Shown piece by piece: positions 29,943-38,911 of a DNA stretch of 64,000 nucleotides; positions within the stretch are counted from its first letter, which is position 1, and each line of letters starts with the position of its first letter. A program made the position numbers and the translations under genes. The notes below the pieces were generated by a model, which had not been told where the DNA came from, ran no database searches, and saw nothing but the letters and a program-made list of their open reading frames with translations. Source of the stretch: Bacillus sp. MRMR6. GTDB taxonomy: Bacteria; Bacillota; Bacilli; Bacillales; Cytobacillaceae. The stretch spans positions 195,077-259,076 of the forward strand of contig NZ_MSLS01000002.1 of assembly GCF_001940785.1 (NCBI RefSeq), written 5' to 3'.

Positions 29943-30048
29943 TATAGCGTAACTCACAGTAACGACTCCTGAGACAGTTCCCGTTCTCAAGCCCATCCTG
30001 TTAATTTAACTTCGGGGGATGTGTCATTTTCTGTGAACGCTATTTTTT
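29943..30048 (+). ncRNA. Candidate structured leader RNA upstream of trmR
   Basis: A long-range helix pairs ATAGCGT (29944-29950) and TCACAG (29954-29959) with CTGTGA (30031-30036) and ACGCTAT (30037-30043), immediately followed by six Ts. About 70 bases with internal hairpin potential (GAGA/TCTC and CATCC/GGATG) lie inside. It ends 49 bases before trmR and looks like an attenuator or small RNA. I recognise no known riboswitch, and no clear promoter is seen just before it. Confidence 0.45.
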
Positions 30049-30096
30049 CATGCCTAAAGGGTATTTTAGTGGTATAGAGATTGAGGTGGATTCTGC

Positions 30097-30744
30097 TTGT
30101 TAAACGATAAATTGCATTCATATATAGATGGTCTTTTTCCAGAGCGTAACCCTTTGTTTATGGAGATGGAGAAGTTTGCTGTTGAAAATCAAGTTCCGAT
30201 AATGGAATTGGCTGGTATAGAAACGATGCTCCAAATTCTAAGGATTCATGATTCAAAAAAAATTCTTGAAGTAGGAACAGCGATTGGTTATTCTGCTTTA
30301 AGAATGGCAGAAGCTCTTCCAAAGGCAGCTATTGTAACCATTGAGAGAGACGTGGAGCGTATTCAATTAGCTACGGAGTTCATCCAGCGTTCTAACCATC
30401 AAGAACAAATCTTCTTGGTCAAGGGGGATGCTCTTGAAGTGGAAGAGCAGGTAGGGGAACAAGCTCCTTTTGATGCCATTTTTGTCGATGCGGCAAAGGG
30501 TCAATATAAAAGGTTTTTTGAGCTTTATTCAAAATATCTGAACAAGGATGGAATTATTATTACCGACAATGTCCTGTTTAAAGGACTTGTTGCGGAATCA
30601 GAAATTGAATCAAAGAGAATCCGTAATCTGGTTAAGAAAATAGATGAATTTAATCACTGGTTGATGAGTCATCCAGATTATCACACCGTTATAATTCCAG
30701 TAGGAGACGGAGTAGCAATTAGTAAAAGAAAAAGAGGTGAATAA
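30097..30744 (+). CDS. trmR: tRNA 5-hydroxyuridine methyltransferase TrmR
   Basis: TrmR (YrrM) methylates 5-hydroxyuridine 34 to 5-methoxyuridine in several tRNAs. This class I, O-methyltransferase family 3 protein has the SAM loop ILEVGTAIGYSALRMA near residue 55, the acidic IERD after it, and FDAIFVDAAKGQY near 130. Length is 215 residues. GAGGTGG stands 7 bases before the TTG start. The U32 proteins that make the hydroxyl group are encoded immediately downstream. Confidence 0.93.
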   Translation: MLNDKLHSYIDGLFPERNPLFMEMEKFAVENQVPIMELAGIETMLQILRIHDSKKILEVGTAIGYSALRMAEALPKAAIVTIERDVERIQLATEFIQRSNHQEQIFLVKGDALEVEEQVGEQAPFDAIFVDAAKGQYKRFFELYSKYLNKDGIIITDNVLFKGLVAESEIESKRIRNLVKKIDEFNHWLMSHPDYHTVIIPVGDGVAISKRKRGE

Positions 30745-30745
30745 G

Positions 30746-31675
30746 GTGAGAAAAACAGAATTATTGGTAACCCCTTTATCCCTTACGGATATCCTGCCGC
30801 TCGCAGCTGCTGGAGCAGACGCATTTATTGTTGGAGAACAGCGATACGGATTACGGTTAGCGGGTGAATTTAACCGCGAACAGGTAGCTGAGGCTATTGA
30901 ACTAGCCCATTCCCAAGGGAAAAAAGTATATGTTGCGATGAATGCGGTTTTTCATAATGAAAAAGTGGACGAGCTTACTGACTATATAGCATTTCTAAGT
31001 AATGCCAAGGCAGATGCCGTTATATTTGGTGACCCAGCTGTCCTTATGGCGGCTCGCGAAGCTGCACCGAGTATGAAACTGCACTGGAGTACGGAAACAA
31101 CAGGTACCAATTGGTATACGTGTAACTATTGGGGGAGGAAAGGCTCGAAAAGAGCTGTTCTCGCTCGTGAAATCAACATGGATGCAATTGTCGAAACAAG
31201 AGAAAATGCAGATGTTGAGATTGAAGTACAGGTCCACGGTATGAGCTGCATGTTCCAATCAAAACGCTCGTTATTAGGAAACTATTACGAGTATCAAGGT
31301 AAGGCCTTAGAAATAGAGAACCGCAAACAACAGAAAAACATGTTCCTGCACGACAAGGAACGTGAAAATAAATACCCGATTTTTGAAGATGAAAATGGTA
31401 CTCACATTATGAGTCCGAATGATATTTGTATTATTGATGAATTACAAGAGATGCTTGAAGCAGGTGTAGATTCTTTTAAAATCGAGGGGATTCTAAAAAC
31501 GTCTGAATATATCATTGCTGTGACAAAACTTTATCGTGAGGCAATCGATTTATATTACGAAGATCCAGACCTTTACGATGATAAAAAAGCTAAGCTCCTA
31601 GAAGCTGTCGAAGAGATTCAACCTCCTAACCGCAAATTGGATACAGGATTCTTCTTTAAGGAAACCGTTTATTAA
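30746..31675 (+). CDS. trhP1: tRNA hydroxylation protein TrhP1 (peptidase U32 family)
   Basis: TrhP1 (YrrN) acts with TrhP2 in prephenate-dependent hydroxylation of U34 in tRNA. The protein is 309 residues with a U32 TIM-barrel pattern (ADAFIVGEQRYGLRLAGEF near the start) and only two cysteines (CNYWGRKG region and MSCMF). It thus lacks the Cys-rich cluster of its partner. GTG at 30746 follows AGAGGTG at normal spacing. It starts one base after the trmR stop. Confidence 0.9.
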   Translation: MRKTELLVTPLSLTDILPLAAAGADAFIVGEQRYGLRLAGEFNREQVAEAIELAHSQGKKVYVAMNAVFHNEKVDELTDYIAFLSNAKADAVIFGDPAVLMAAREAAPSMKLHWSTETTGTNWYTCNYWGRKGSKRAVLAREINMDAIVETRENADVEIEVQVHGMSCMFQSKRSLLGNYYEYQGKALEIENRKQQKNMFLHDKERENKYPIFEDENGTHIMSPNDICIIDELQEMLEAGVDSFKIEGILKTSEYIIAVTKLYREAIDLYYEDPDLYDDKKAKLLEAVEEIQPPNRKLDTGFFFKETVY

Positions 31676-31707
31676 TAGCATAATCTTAACAAAAGGAGGT
31701 AGACGAC

Positions 31708-32979
31708 GTGAATACAGTGATAGATAAGATTTCAGAGATGATTGATGGCAAGCGAGTGATTGTAAAAAAACCAGAACTTCTTGCACCAGCAGGAAACCTT
31801 GAAAAATTAAAAATTGCGGTTCAATACGGTGCAGATGCGGTATTTATCGGCGGTCAAGAATATGGACTGCGTTCTAACGCTGATAATTTCACATTTGAAG
31901 AAATGAAGGAAGGCGTAGATTTTGCCAAAAAATTCGGAGCAAAAATCTACGTAACCACAAACATTTATGCTCACAATGAAAATATCGATGGCCTTGAAGA
32001 CTATTTACTAGGTTTAAAAGAAGCTGGTGTGGCGGGAATTATCGTCGCTGATCCGTTGATTATTGATACCTGCCGCCGTGTTGCGCCAGAAATTGAAGTA
32101 CATTTAAGTACACAACAATCTCTTTCCAACTGGAAGGCAGTTCAATTTTGGAAAGAGGAAGGGTTAGAGCGCGTAGTTTTAGCCCGCGAAACAAGTGCTG
32201 AAGAGATTAGGGAAATGAAGGAAAAGGTTGATATTGAGATCGAAACCTTTATCCATGGTGCCATGTGTATTGCATACTCTGGACGCTGTACATTAAGTAA
32301 TCACATGACAGCAAGAGATTCAAACCGAGGGGGATGCTGTCAATCATGCCGCTGGGATTATGATTTATACCAATTAGAGGGCAGCGGATCAGAGGTACCG
32401 CTCTTTACAGAAGAGGATGCGTCTTTTGCAATGAGCCCAAAGGATCTGAACTTAATTCAGGCGATTCCTCAAATGATTGAGCTGGGCATTGACAGTCTGA
32501 AAATTGAGGGACGGATGAAGTCTATTCACTACGTTGCAACCGTCGTCAGTGTTTACCGCAAAGTGATTGATGCTTACTGTGCAGACCCTGAAAACTTTGT
32601 GATTAGGCGTGAGTGGTTGGAGGAACTTGATAAATGTGCGAACCGGGAAACGGCTCCAGCGTTTTTTGAAGGAGTTCCTGGGTATAAAGAGCAAATGTTT
32701 GGTAATCATAGCAAGAAGACAAAGTTTGAATTTGTCGGTCTTGTGTTGGATTATAACGAAGAAACACAAATGGTTACACTTCAGCAGCGAAACCACTTTA
32801 AACCGGGTGAAGAAGTTGAGTTTTTTGGCCCGGAAATTCAAAACTTTACTCATGTGATTGATAAAATTTGGGATGAAAAAGGTAACGAACTGGATGCAGC
32901 CAGACATCCGCTTCAAATTGTACAATTTAAATTGGACAAACCGGTTTACTCTAACAACATGATGCGAAAGGGGAACTAG
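31708..32979 (+). CDS. trhP2: tRNA hydroxylation protein TrhP2 (peptidase U32 family)
   Basis: TrhP2 (YrrO) is the larger U32 protein of the tRNA U34 hydroxylation pathway. It has 423 residues: an N-terminal barrel ([20 protein letters not shown]) and a U32 signature with cysteines at MCIAYSGRC and [11 protein letters not shown] near residues 188-215. In this family those cysteines hold an iron-sulfur cluster. AAAGGAGG precedes the GTG start. udk follows after 4 bases. Confidence 0.93.
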   Translation: MNTVIDKISEMIDGKRVIVKKPELLAPAGNLEKLKIAVQYGADAVFIGGQEYGLRSNADNFTFEEMKEGVDFAKKFGAKIYVTTNIYAHNENIDGLEDYLLGLKEAGVAGIIVADPLIIDTCRRVAPEIEVHLSTQQSLSNWKAVQFWKEEGLERVVLARETSAEEIREMKEKVDIEIETFIHGAMCIAYSGRCTLSNHMTARDSNRGGCCQSCRWDYDLYQLEGSGSEVPLFTEEDASFAMSPKDLNLIQAIPQMIELGIDSLKIEGRMKSIHYVATVVSVYRKVIDAYCADPENFVIRREWLEELDKCANRETAPAFFEGVPGYKEQMFGNHSKKTKFEFVGLVLDYNEETQMVTLQQRNHFKPGEEVEFFGPEIQNFTHVIDKIWDEKGNELDAARHPLQIVQFKLDKPVYSNNMMRKGN

Positions 32980-32983
32980 AAAG

Positions 32984-33616
32984 ATGCGCAAACCGGTTGT
33001 TATTGGTGTAACCGGCGGCTCCGGCTCCGGAAAAACCAGTGTTACAAAAGCCATTTATGATAGCTTTAAGGGACATTCTATCTTAATGCTTGAACAGGAT
33101 TACTACTATAAGGACCAAAGTGATGTACCATTTGAGGAACGATTAAAAACGAATTATGACCACCCGCTAGCTTTTGACAATGACCTTTTAATTGACCATC
33201 TCGAAAAGCTATTGCGTTATGAACCGATTGAAAAACCAGTTTATGATTATTCACTGCATACACGCTCTAAAGAAATTATTTCGGTCGATCCTAAAAATGT
33301 CATCATCCTAGAAGGCATACTTGTACTTGAGGATGAGCGTTTGCGGAACTTAATGGACATCAAGCTTTATGTAGACACAGATGCTGATTTAAGGATTATC
33401 AGAAGATTATCTCGTGATATTAAAGAACGCGGACGTACATTGGATTCTGTCATTGATCAATATGTTAATGTTGTTCGCCCCATGCATAACCAATTTATTG
33501 AACCAACAAAGCGCTATGCTGATGTAATCATCCCAGAGGGTGGTCAAAATCATGTCGCGATTGATTTAATGGTCACAAAAATTCAAACAATTCTTGAACA
33601 AAAATCATTTTTATGA
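32984..33616 (+). CDS. udk: Uridine kinase
   Basis: Udk phosphorylates uridine and cytidine in pyrimidine salvage. The P-loop [10 protein letters not shown] is at residues 10-19. DQYYYKD appears as EQDYYYKDQ near 40, DHPLAFD near 58, and the lid region [13 protein letters not shown] near 147. Length is 210 residues, as expected. It is co-transcribed with trhP2. Confidence 0.96.
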   Translation: MRKPVVIGVTGGSGSGKTSVTKAIYDSFKGHSILMLEQDYYYKDQSDVPFEERLKTNYDHPLAFDNDLLIDHLEKLLRYEPIEKPVYDYSLHTRSKEIISVDPKNVIILEGILVLEDERLRNLMDIKLYVDTDADLRIIRRLSRDIKERGRTLDSVIDQYVNVVRPMHNQFIEPTKRYADVIIPEGGQNHVAIDLMVTKIQTILEQKSFL

Positions 33617-33656
33617 AACAATAGCAGAGAAAAGTTAAAATATATCCATATTGGAT

Positions 33657-33802
33657 AAAGTGAGGCTTCCATCAGTGGGGGTTTTCTTCATCCCCTACTG
33701 ATGGTTAGTTGAACTTGTCGGGCTTTTACGGGCAGTTATCCCCTCTCGTTTTCACTCATATCTTTAAGTGGAGGGGTGTTACAACCCGTTAATGCGGGAT
33801 AA
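33657..33802 (+). repeat. Dispersed structured repeat, copy 3
   Basis: This is the fullest forward copy of the family. Hairpin 1 pairs CCATCAGTGGGG with CCCCTACTGATGG. A second long arm opens with ACGGGCAG, has an inner CCCCTC/GAGGGG pair, and closes with CCCGTTAATGCGGGATAA. It lies between udk and greA and is preceded by no clear promoter. Confidence 0.82.
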
Positions 33803-33812
33803 ATATCTTAGC

Positions 33813-33867
33813 TGCGCGCCCTTAAAGAAGGACGCGCACCTATGCATTATGTGTGTGCTGCACACAT
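33813..33867. repeat. Two GC-rich hairpins upstream of greA
   Basis: GCGCGCCCTT pairs with AAGGACGCGC over an AAAG loop (one mismatch). Just after it, TGTGTG and CACACA enclose CTG. Neither has a T-tract, so they are not simple terminators. They may be part of the greA leader. Confidence 0.5.
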
Positions 33868-33929
33868 ACACCTACATAATTGAAATACACAATCTATGGG
33901 GGATTGTGAGACTAGAAGGAGTGAGAATT

Positions 33930-34406
33930 TTGGCGGTAGAAAAAATATTTCCAATGACTCAAGCGGGCAAAGAAAAACTTGAACAAGAACTTGATCACTT
34001 AAAGTCCGTTAAACGGAAAGAAGTGGTTGAAAGAATTAAAATTGCCCGAAGCTTCGGAGACTTATCGGAGAACTCTGAGTATGATTCTGCAAAGGAAGAA
34101 CAAGCATTTGTTGAGGGTCGAATCACGACTCTTGAAAATATGATTCGTAATGCAAAGATTATTGAAGAAGGCGAAACTAAGAGCGATTCTGTTGCATTAG
34201 GCAGATCAGTAACATTTGTCGAGCTTCCTAATGGTGAAGAAGAAACTTATACAATCGTTGGCAGTGCTGAGGCTGATCCTTTTGAAGGTAAAATTTCAAA
34301 TGATTCACCTATTGCAAAAAGCTTACTTGGTAAAAAAGTCGGCGAGGAAGTTTCTGTTCAAACTCCTGGCGGCGAAATGAGTGTACGTATAGTTACAATT
34401 AAATAA
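33930..34406 (+). CDS. greA: Transcription elongation factor GreA
   Basis: GreA rescues backtracked RNA polymerase by stimulating RNA cleavage. The 158-residue protein has the N-terminal coiled coil with the acidic tip ([17 protein letters not shown], near residues 38-54) and the C-terminal FKBP-like domain. The start is TTG at 33930 with AGGAGTG before it. The frame is open further upstream but passes through a repeat and lacks similarity. Confidence 0.96.
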   Translation: MAVEKIFPMTQAGKEKLEQELDHLKSVKRKEVVERIKIARSFGDLSENSEYDSAKEEQAFVEGRITTLENMIRNAKIIEEGETKSDSVALGRSVTFVELPNGEEETYTIVGSAEADPFEGKISNDSPIAKSLLGKKVGEEVSVQTPGGEMSVRIVTIK

Positions 34407-34463
34407 TCGCTTAAATGTTTGAAATAGTGCAACCTCGTCAAAACTTTTGACGAGGTGTTTTTT

Positions 34464-36224
34464 ATGTGGCGTAAGCGAACGAAGGGATTACAAATCATTT
34501 GCTTGATTGGCTTATTGTTATTATTAGCCCGTTTGGCGGTATTACAGCTCATTGATACAGAGAGTTTCTCAAAGCATAATATTAATTTGTTAGAGGATAG
34601 TGTCAAACAGAGAACGCAAGAATTAGTAATCGATAATGGCAGAGGGAACTTCCTAGATCGAGAGGGAAATTTACTTACTCATAAAAAGGTCTCGGTTCTT
34701 GTTTTGTTCCCTTTCTTAAAAAATACAGAATGGGATATAGATGCCGTCTCAGCTATATCTGGCATTCAAAAGGGTAAGCTTGTGAATGCACTCAGTCAGG
34801 CCAAAAAGCCCTTTGCTTATGGTGATCCGCAGCCAATTGAGCTATCAGCGTCCCAGATGGAGCGAATTAATCAATTAGAGATACCGGGTGTCTTTGCTAT
34901 TGAGAAAAAATATGAGCGATCCACCTATCCAGCAGAGCAATTAATTGGATTAACCGGAGAGAATAGAGAAGTGTTAAAAAAACGTTATCCTGATAAGGAA
35001 CTTTCCGAAAAGACATTAATTGGTGTGTCTGGTTTAGAGCAGAGCTTTGACGAATTTTTGCTGCCAGAGGGTAAATCGAAACTTGTTTATCATGTTGACG
35101 GCGGTGGTGCCCCTTTATTTGGTATTAACGTGAAGTATGTGGATCCTGCAAATCCTTTTTATCCAGTGAATGTTAGAACTACTTTAGATCGAACACTCCA
35201 GCAAATGGCTGAAGAACTAGTGGACAAGCATAATATCCAAAAGGGTGGACTTGTTCTGATTGATATCGAGGATAATAGTGTATTAGCGATGGTTTCTCGT
35301 CCTAAAATGAATAAATCTGATCCGTATAGCGGCAGTGGAATCACAAATAGGATGTTGAAACAGGAAATAATGGGTTCTGTTTTTAAAACAGTCGTAGCGG
35401 CAGCGGCCATTGATCAAAACCTCGACAATCCAACCCGGCTTTTTGACTGCAGTAAAAAGATTAATGGGCAGCCAGAACTAAAGTATGATTACGGCATGTT
35501 AAACTTTATGGATAGTTTTGCGAGAAGCTGTAATCGAACGTTTGGTGAACTGGCTAAAGAACTGCAACAAATTGATCCAGGATTAATAGAAGAATATGCT
35601 GAAAAATTATCATTGACAGGTTCAGTAGGTTGGCAGGGTGAGGTTTATCATACTAGTAATTTTAAGCAGTTTGTCGGTGAAGATAAAGGCAGAGTATTTT
35701 TATCGGAAGAGGCCAGAAAGGATCCGAACTTTGCAGCCTTGTCAGGTATTGGACAGCATGAGGTGAGAGCAACCCCTCTGGCTGTAGCGAATATGATGGC
35801 CACAATCGCTAGAGGCGGGAAAAAGGAAATGGTCCGAACAGCTTCAAAAATTGAATATAAAAATGGCACAACCATGGTAGAATTTAATGAGCAAGCGCTG
35901 TCAGGAGAAACGATTTCTTCCTATACGACCATGAAACTCCAGAAGCTTCTAAGAGAAGTTGTTCTTAATCCTAATGGAACAGGCAAATGGTTTCAAAACC
36001 TCCCTTATGAGGTAGCTGGAAAATCGGGGACTGCTGAAACAGGGAAATATCAAAATGAACAGCAATTGCATAACAAGTGGTTTGCCGGCTACTTTCCCTA
36101 CCAAAACCCAAAGTATGCTCTGGTTACAGTAAATTTGGATGTGCTTGATCATGAGGGCGGGGTAAATTTATTATTTGCGGATATGGTTAAAATGCTATAT
36201 GAAACAAATCAGGGGAATCAATAG
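34464..36224 (+). CDS. pbpI: Penicillin-binding transpeptidase PbpI
   Basis: This class B penicillin-binding protein (YrrR) cross-links peptidoglycan. One N-terminal membrane anchor (about 10-30) is followed by a dimerisation domain and the transpeptidase domain. The active-site motifs are SVFK (near residue 308, catalytic Ser), SCN in FARSCNRTFG (near 357) and KSGTAETG (near 518). It has 586 residues. GAGGTG precedes the ATG at 34464. The next-door greA and yrrS match B. subtilis. Confidence 0.93.
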   Translation: MWRKRTKGLQIICLIGLLLLLARLAVLQLIDTESFSKHNINLLEDSVKQRTQELVIDNGRGNFLDREGNLLTHKKVSVLVLFPFLKNTEWDIDAVSAISGIQKGKLVNALSQAKKPFAYGDPQPIELSASQMERINQLEIPGVFAIEKKYERSTYPAEQLIGLTGENREVLKKRYPDKELSEKTLIGVSGLEQSFDEFLLPEGKSKLVYHVDGGGAPLFGINVKYVDPANPFYPVNVRTTLDRTLQQMAEELVDKHNIQKGGLVLIDIEDNSVLAMVSRPKMNKSDPYSGSGITNRMLKQEIMGSVFKTVVAAAAIDQNLDNPTRLFDCSKKINGQPELKYDYGMLNFMDSFARSCNRTFGELAKELQQIDPGLIEEYAEKLSLTGSVGWQGEVYHTSNFKQFVGEDKGRVFLSEEARKDPNFAALSGIGQHEVRATPLAVANMMATIARGGKKEMVRTASKIEYKNGTTMVEFNEQALSGETISSYTTMKLQKLLREVVLNPNGTGKWFQNLPYEVAGKSGTAETGKYQNEQQLHNKWFAGYFPYQNPKYALVTVNLDVLDHEGGVNLLFADMVKMLYETNQGNQ

Positions 36225-36313
36225 TCCTGTCTTAAGCGATTTCCCTTCAAGTTCTTGCTGATTCATGTTAGAATGTTGACAGCTAAGTGCATTTTAATTT
36301 CGGAGGTAATTTA

Positions 36314-36973
36314 ATGAGTAACGAATTCCAATCTGGTCCTCGTTCTAGTTATCGAGCGAAAAGAAAAAAAACAAATATAATCTTAAACAGTTTAATTGTC
36401 CTTGTGCTTGCACTTATTGTTTTTGTTGCATATTCCATTTTTTCTTCTGGTGACGAAAACCTATCTACTGAAAAGAATCAGCCAAAAACAGAAGAGACGA
36501 AAACCTCAGATGAAGAGAAGCAAGAGAAAGATGAGAAGCAGCAAGCTGAGGAAGAAAAAGCAGTTGAATCCGAATCGGGTGAAGAGGGTGTGGAAGTGTC
36601 TGCCCCTGAATCTGCGGATGAATCTCAGGCAGTTGTCACTGAAGGTGATGGCTCATCAAATGTAGTTAAAACAATTGAAAATCCAAGCTGGAAGCCTGTA
36701 GGCACCTCGCAGTCAGGTGATCATGTTCCAGCCTATGATTTAGAATCTATTGATTGGCAAGAAATGTTAACTGCTATTTCTTATGCAACAGGTATAGATA
36801 AGAACAGTATGCAGGTCTATTGGTTAGGCAGCGATAAAACACAGTCAAATGCTTCGATTGGAACAGTTTATTCTAATGATAAATCACACATATATCGTGT
36901 TTATATTAAGTGGGTTGATGGAGCAGGCTGGATGCCTACAAGAGTGGAAGAATTAGCAGAGCTTCAAAAATAA
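36314..36973 (+). CDS. yrrS: DUF1510 membrane protein YrrS
   Basis: The 219-residue protein has a basic cytoplasmic start (YRAKRKKTN) and one membrane segment (about 22-42). A very charged Glu/Lys-rich extracellular linker (about 50-110) precedes the DUF1510 domain with SWKPVGTSQSGDH and a Trp-rich end. It sits after pbpI, as in B. subtilis, so a cell-envelope role is likely. CGGAGG sets the ATG at 36314. Exact function unknown. Confidence 0.9.
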   Translation: MSNEFQSGPRSSYRAKRKKTNIILNSLIVLVLALIVFVAYSIFSSGDENLSTEKNQPKTEETKTSDEEKQEKDEKQQAEEEKAVESESGEEGVEVSAPESADESQAVVTEGDGSSNVVKTIENPSWKPVGTSQSGDHVPAYDLESIDWQEMLTAISYATGIDKNSMQVYWLGSDKTQSNASIGTVYSNDKSHIYRVYIKWVDGAGWMPTRVEELAELQK

Positions 36974-36976
36974 GCT

Positions 36977-37014
36977 AGTAGGATGGGCTCTATAACGCCT
37001 ATCCTACTTTTTTA
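36977..37014. terminator. Terminator between yrrS and yrzA
   Basis: AGTAGGATGGGC pairs with GCCTATCCTACT, followed by Ts on the plus side. The yrzA stop codon lies inside the right arm. Confidence 0.85.
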
Positions 37015-37210
37015 GTTTGAAATGCACAACGGCTGTAAAATAAGTTTGGCCTTTATCTGTTACATGCATTTGGTGTGATACCGAGTGGACACCTAAGAGA
37101 ATCATTTTGTTTTCTTCAATTTTGACTTCTATTTTCTTTTCTAATTCCCTCAAGTCGGTTGCGTCAAAGAATTCTACTTTATCCTCTATCAAATCGATTT
37201 TAAAATTCAT
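37004..37210 (-). CDS. yrzA: DUF2536 protein YrzA
   Basis: A 68-residue cytoplasmic protein with mixed charge (DLRELEKKIEVKIEENK) and a beta-rich end (QTYFTAVVHFKLKK). AAAGGATGG precedes the ATG. It is convergent with yrrS and divergent from mtnN. Function unknown. Confidence 0.85.
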   Translation of the reverse strand: MNFKIDLIEDKVEFFDATDLRELEKKIEVKIEENKMILLGVHSVSHQMHVTDKGQTYFTAVVHFKLKK

Positions 37211-37400
37211 CTAAACCATCCTTTCCTAAGTTTATTTTAGTGATTTCCGTGCTTACTAGCAATACTTGGCCAATTATCTTTATTGACTGTGGTAAATTTT
37301 TCTTAAAAGGTGTTAAAATAATGGTTGCGGATACGATGGGTTAATCCGAGGTAAATTATTATTATCCTAATTGTAAAATCAAGACGAAAGAGGGCAAATA

Positions 37401-38093
37401 ATGAAAATCGCAATCATCGGTGCAATGGAAGAAGAAGTAGCATTATTAAGAGAAAATATTGAAAACCGAACACAAGAAACGGTAGCAGGCTGTGAATTTA
37501 CTTTTGGCAGTATGCATGGCAAAGAGGTCATTTTACTTCGTTCAGGTATTGGAAAGGTAAACGCAGCGATGTCAACGACCATCCTGCTTGAAAAATATAA
37601 GCCAGATTGTATCATCAATACGGGCTCTGCTGGTGGTTTTAATCCTGACCTCAGTGTTGGTGATGCAGTGATTTCTACGGAGGTCCGGCATCATGATGTG
37701 GATGTGACGGCCTTTGGGTATGAGTACGGCCAAGTGCCACAGCTCCCTGCAGCTTTTATTGCGGATGAAAAATTAATGGCAGCAGCTGAAACTGCCGCAA
37801 ACGAAATTGAAAACTTTCAGGTTAGCAGAGGGTTAATTGTTACTGGAGATTCTTTCATGGAAGATCCGACACGCGTTGAGTTTGTCCGTTCAAAATTTAC
37901 CGATTTGCAAGCTGTTGAGATGGAGGCAGCTGCTATTGCACAAGTTGCCTATCGATTTGAGGTCCCATTTGTCATTATCCGCTCACTCTCAGATATCGCT
38001 GGCAAGGAATCTGAAATCTCCTTCGATCAATTCATAGACAAAGCTGCAACCAACTCCGCCACTCTAATCATGAAAATGGTATCTGCCATATAG
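37401..38093 (+). CDS. mtnN: 5'-methylthioadenosine/S-adenosylhomocysteine nucleosidase
   Basis: MtnN removes adenine from MTA, SAH and 5'-deoxyadenosine. The 230-residue protein has [14 protein letters not shown] at the start and INTGSAGGF near residue 74. The substrate motif VTGDSFMED is near 151 and [12 protein letters not shown] near 171; SLSDIAG contains the catalytic Asp. In B. subtilis this gene sits in a sulfur-recycling operon with yrrT, mccA and mccB, which are absent here. Confidence 0.96.
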   Translation: MKIAIIGAMEEEVALLRENIENRTQETVAGCEFTFGSMHGKEVILLRSGIGKVNAAMSTTILLEKYKPDCIINTGSAGGFNPDLSVGDAVISTEVRHHDVDVTAFGYEYGQVPQLPAAFIADEKLMAAAETAANEIENFQVSRGLIVTGDSFMEDPTRVEFVRSKFTDLQAVEMEAAAIAQVAYRFEVPFVIIRSLSDIAGKESEISFDQFIDKAATNSATLIMKMVSAI

Positions 38094-38108
38094 TTATGCT
38101 CTAATTTG

Positions 38109-38137
38109 AACAAGTCCTTTATCCAGGGCTTGTTTTT
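38109..38137 (+). terminator. Terminator after mtnN
   Basis: AACAAGTCC pairs with GGGCTTGTT (one G-T pair), followed by five Ts. Confidence 0.8.
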
Positions 38138-38225
38138 ATAATGTTTTCTATAATTTACATCCTCTTTAATTCATGATTATGTGTTAAAGTAGATTAGTAG
38201 ATTATATGAAAAGCAGGTGGATGAC

Positions 38226-38483
38226 TTGGAACAGCGTGCGAAGAAACTTGCAGAGAAAATGGCTGACTTCAGAAGATTCGCAATAATCTTGTTAGCTGTT
38301 GGTGTGTTTTTCTATTTAGGTGTTATCATTCCATCTGATAAAAGTGAGATGGATCTAAATATAATGATGATGGCTTCAATGTCTCTTTTAGCCATTTCAA
38401 TTTTCCTTTTTATTCAAGCAAAGAAGTGCCAGTTAAAGTTAATGGATATGGAAGAAGGAAATGATCAAATGAATCAAAGGTAA
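38226..38483 (+). CDS. yrhC: YrhC family membrane protein
   Basis: An approximately 85-residue protein with two membrane segments (about 18-37 and 47-66) separated by a short loop (PSDKSEMDLN), and a charged C-terminal tail. TTG at 38226 has AGGTGG just upstream; the in-frame GTG at 38217 is an alternative start. Position after mtnN fits yrhC. Function unknown. Confidence 0.8.
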   Translation: MEQRAKKLAEKMADFRRFAIILLAVGVFFYLGVIIPSDKSEMDLNIMMMASMSLLAISIFLFIQAKKCQLKLMDMEEGNDQMNQR

Positions 38484-38515
38484 GCGATCTCCGTACTGGA
38501 GACGCTTATTTTTTT
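38482..38515 (+). terminator. Terminator after yrhC
   Basis: AAGCGATCTCC pairs with GGAGACGCTT (one bulge), followed by ATTTTTTT. It overlaps the stop codon. Confidence 0.88.
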
Positions 38516-38545
38516 GCCTATTTTTAAAAAAATTCAAGAAAACGG

Positions 38546-38574
38546 TTTACAAAGTATATGTACGTGGATATAAT
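38546..38574 (+). promoter_or_regulatory. Promoter of the microprotein cluster
   Basis: TTTACA and TATAAT are separated by 17 bases, about 45 bases before the first short ORF. This is a near-consensus vegetative promoter. Confidence 0.75.
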
Positions 38575-38617
38575 TACCTTAGTTAGTAAAAAATTCCGAA
38601 GGAGGTCGAGTAAGATG

Positions 38618-38713
38618 ATGAAAATTTCTAACATTGGCGCAGTAAAAGGTACTGACATGAAAATTGGATATTTGAATATCACGCATTCGACCAGACAGGA
38701 ATGGATTGCTTAA
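38618..38713 (+). CDS. 31-residue microprotein
   Basis: The ORF encodes MKISNIGAVKGTDMKIGYLN followed by ITHSTRQEWIA. GAAGGAGG lies upstream, and a second ATG at 38615 is in frame. The peptide is polar and not obviously membrane-bound. It lies 45 bases downstream of a strong promoter and before two terminators. I recognise no family; short length makes chance a risk, but promoter, ribosome site and terminator all fit a real gene. Confidence 0.55.
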   Translation: MKISNIGAVKGTDMKIGYLNITHSTRQEWIA

Positions 38714-38741
38714 CTATTTTTTAGTTACCATACATATCCAT

Positions 38742-38776
38742 GCCGCAAGGGAGAATGATGCCCTGCGGTATTTTTG
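38742..38776 (+). terminator. First of two tandem terminators
   Basis: CCGCAAGGG pairs with CCCTGCGG (one bulge), followed by five Ts and GTGCC. It probably ends the transcript of the 31-residue ORF. Confidence 0.78.
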
Positions 38777-38790
38777 TGCCTAAAAATCAA

Positions 38791-38826
38791 AAGGCCGCAA
38801 GGGAGTAATTTCTTGCGGCCTTTTTG
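38791..38826 (+). terminator. Second of two tandem terminators
   Basis: AGGCCGCAAG pairs with CTTGCGGCCT, followed by five Ts and GTGCC. Stem and tail resemble the first terminator, suggesting a local duplication. Confidence 0.82.
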
Positions 38827-38911
38827 TGCCTTCATTTGGATATGGTTGTAAAAAACTAGAAAAGTAAAAAGGCTTAGCTGCCGCGACAAACCTTTAAGGA
38901 GGTGAATAAAA

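Noticed and set aside
32452..33054. 200-codon ORF antisense to trhP2 and udk
   Set aside because: It is a shadow frame of two well-supported genes, without a ribosome site or recognisable domain.
33768..33929. N-terminal extension of GreA
   Set aside because: It runs through the dispersed repeat and hairpins, lacks similarity, and the TTG at 33930 has the ribosome site.
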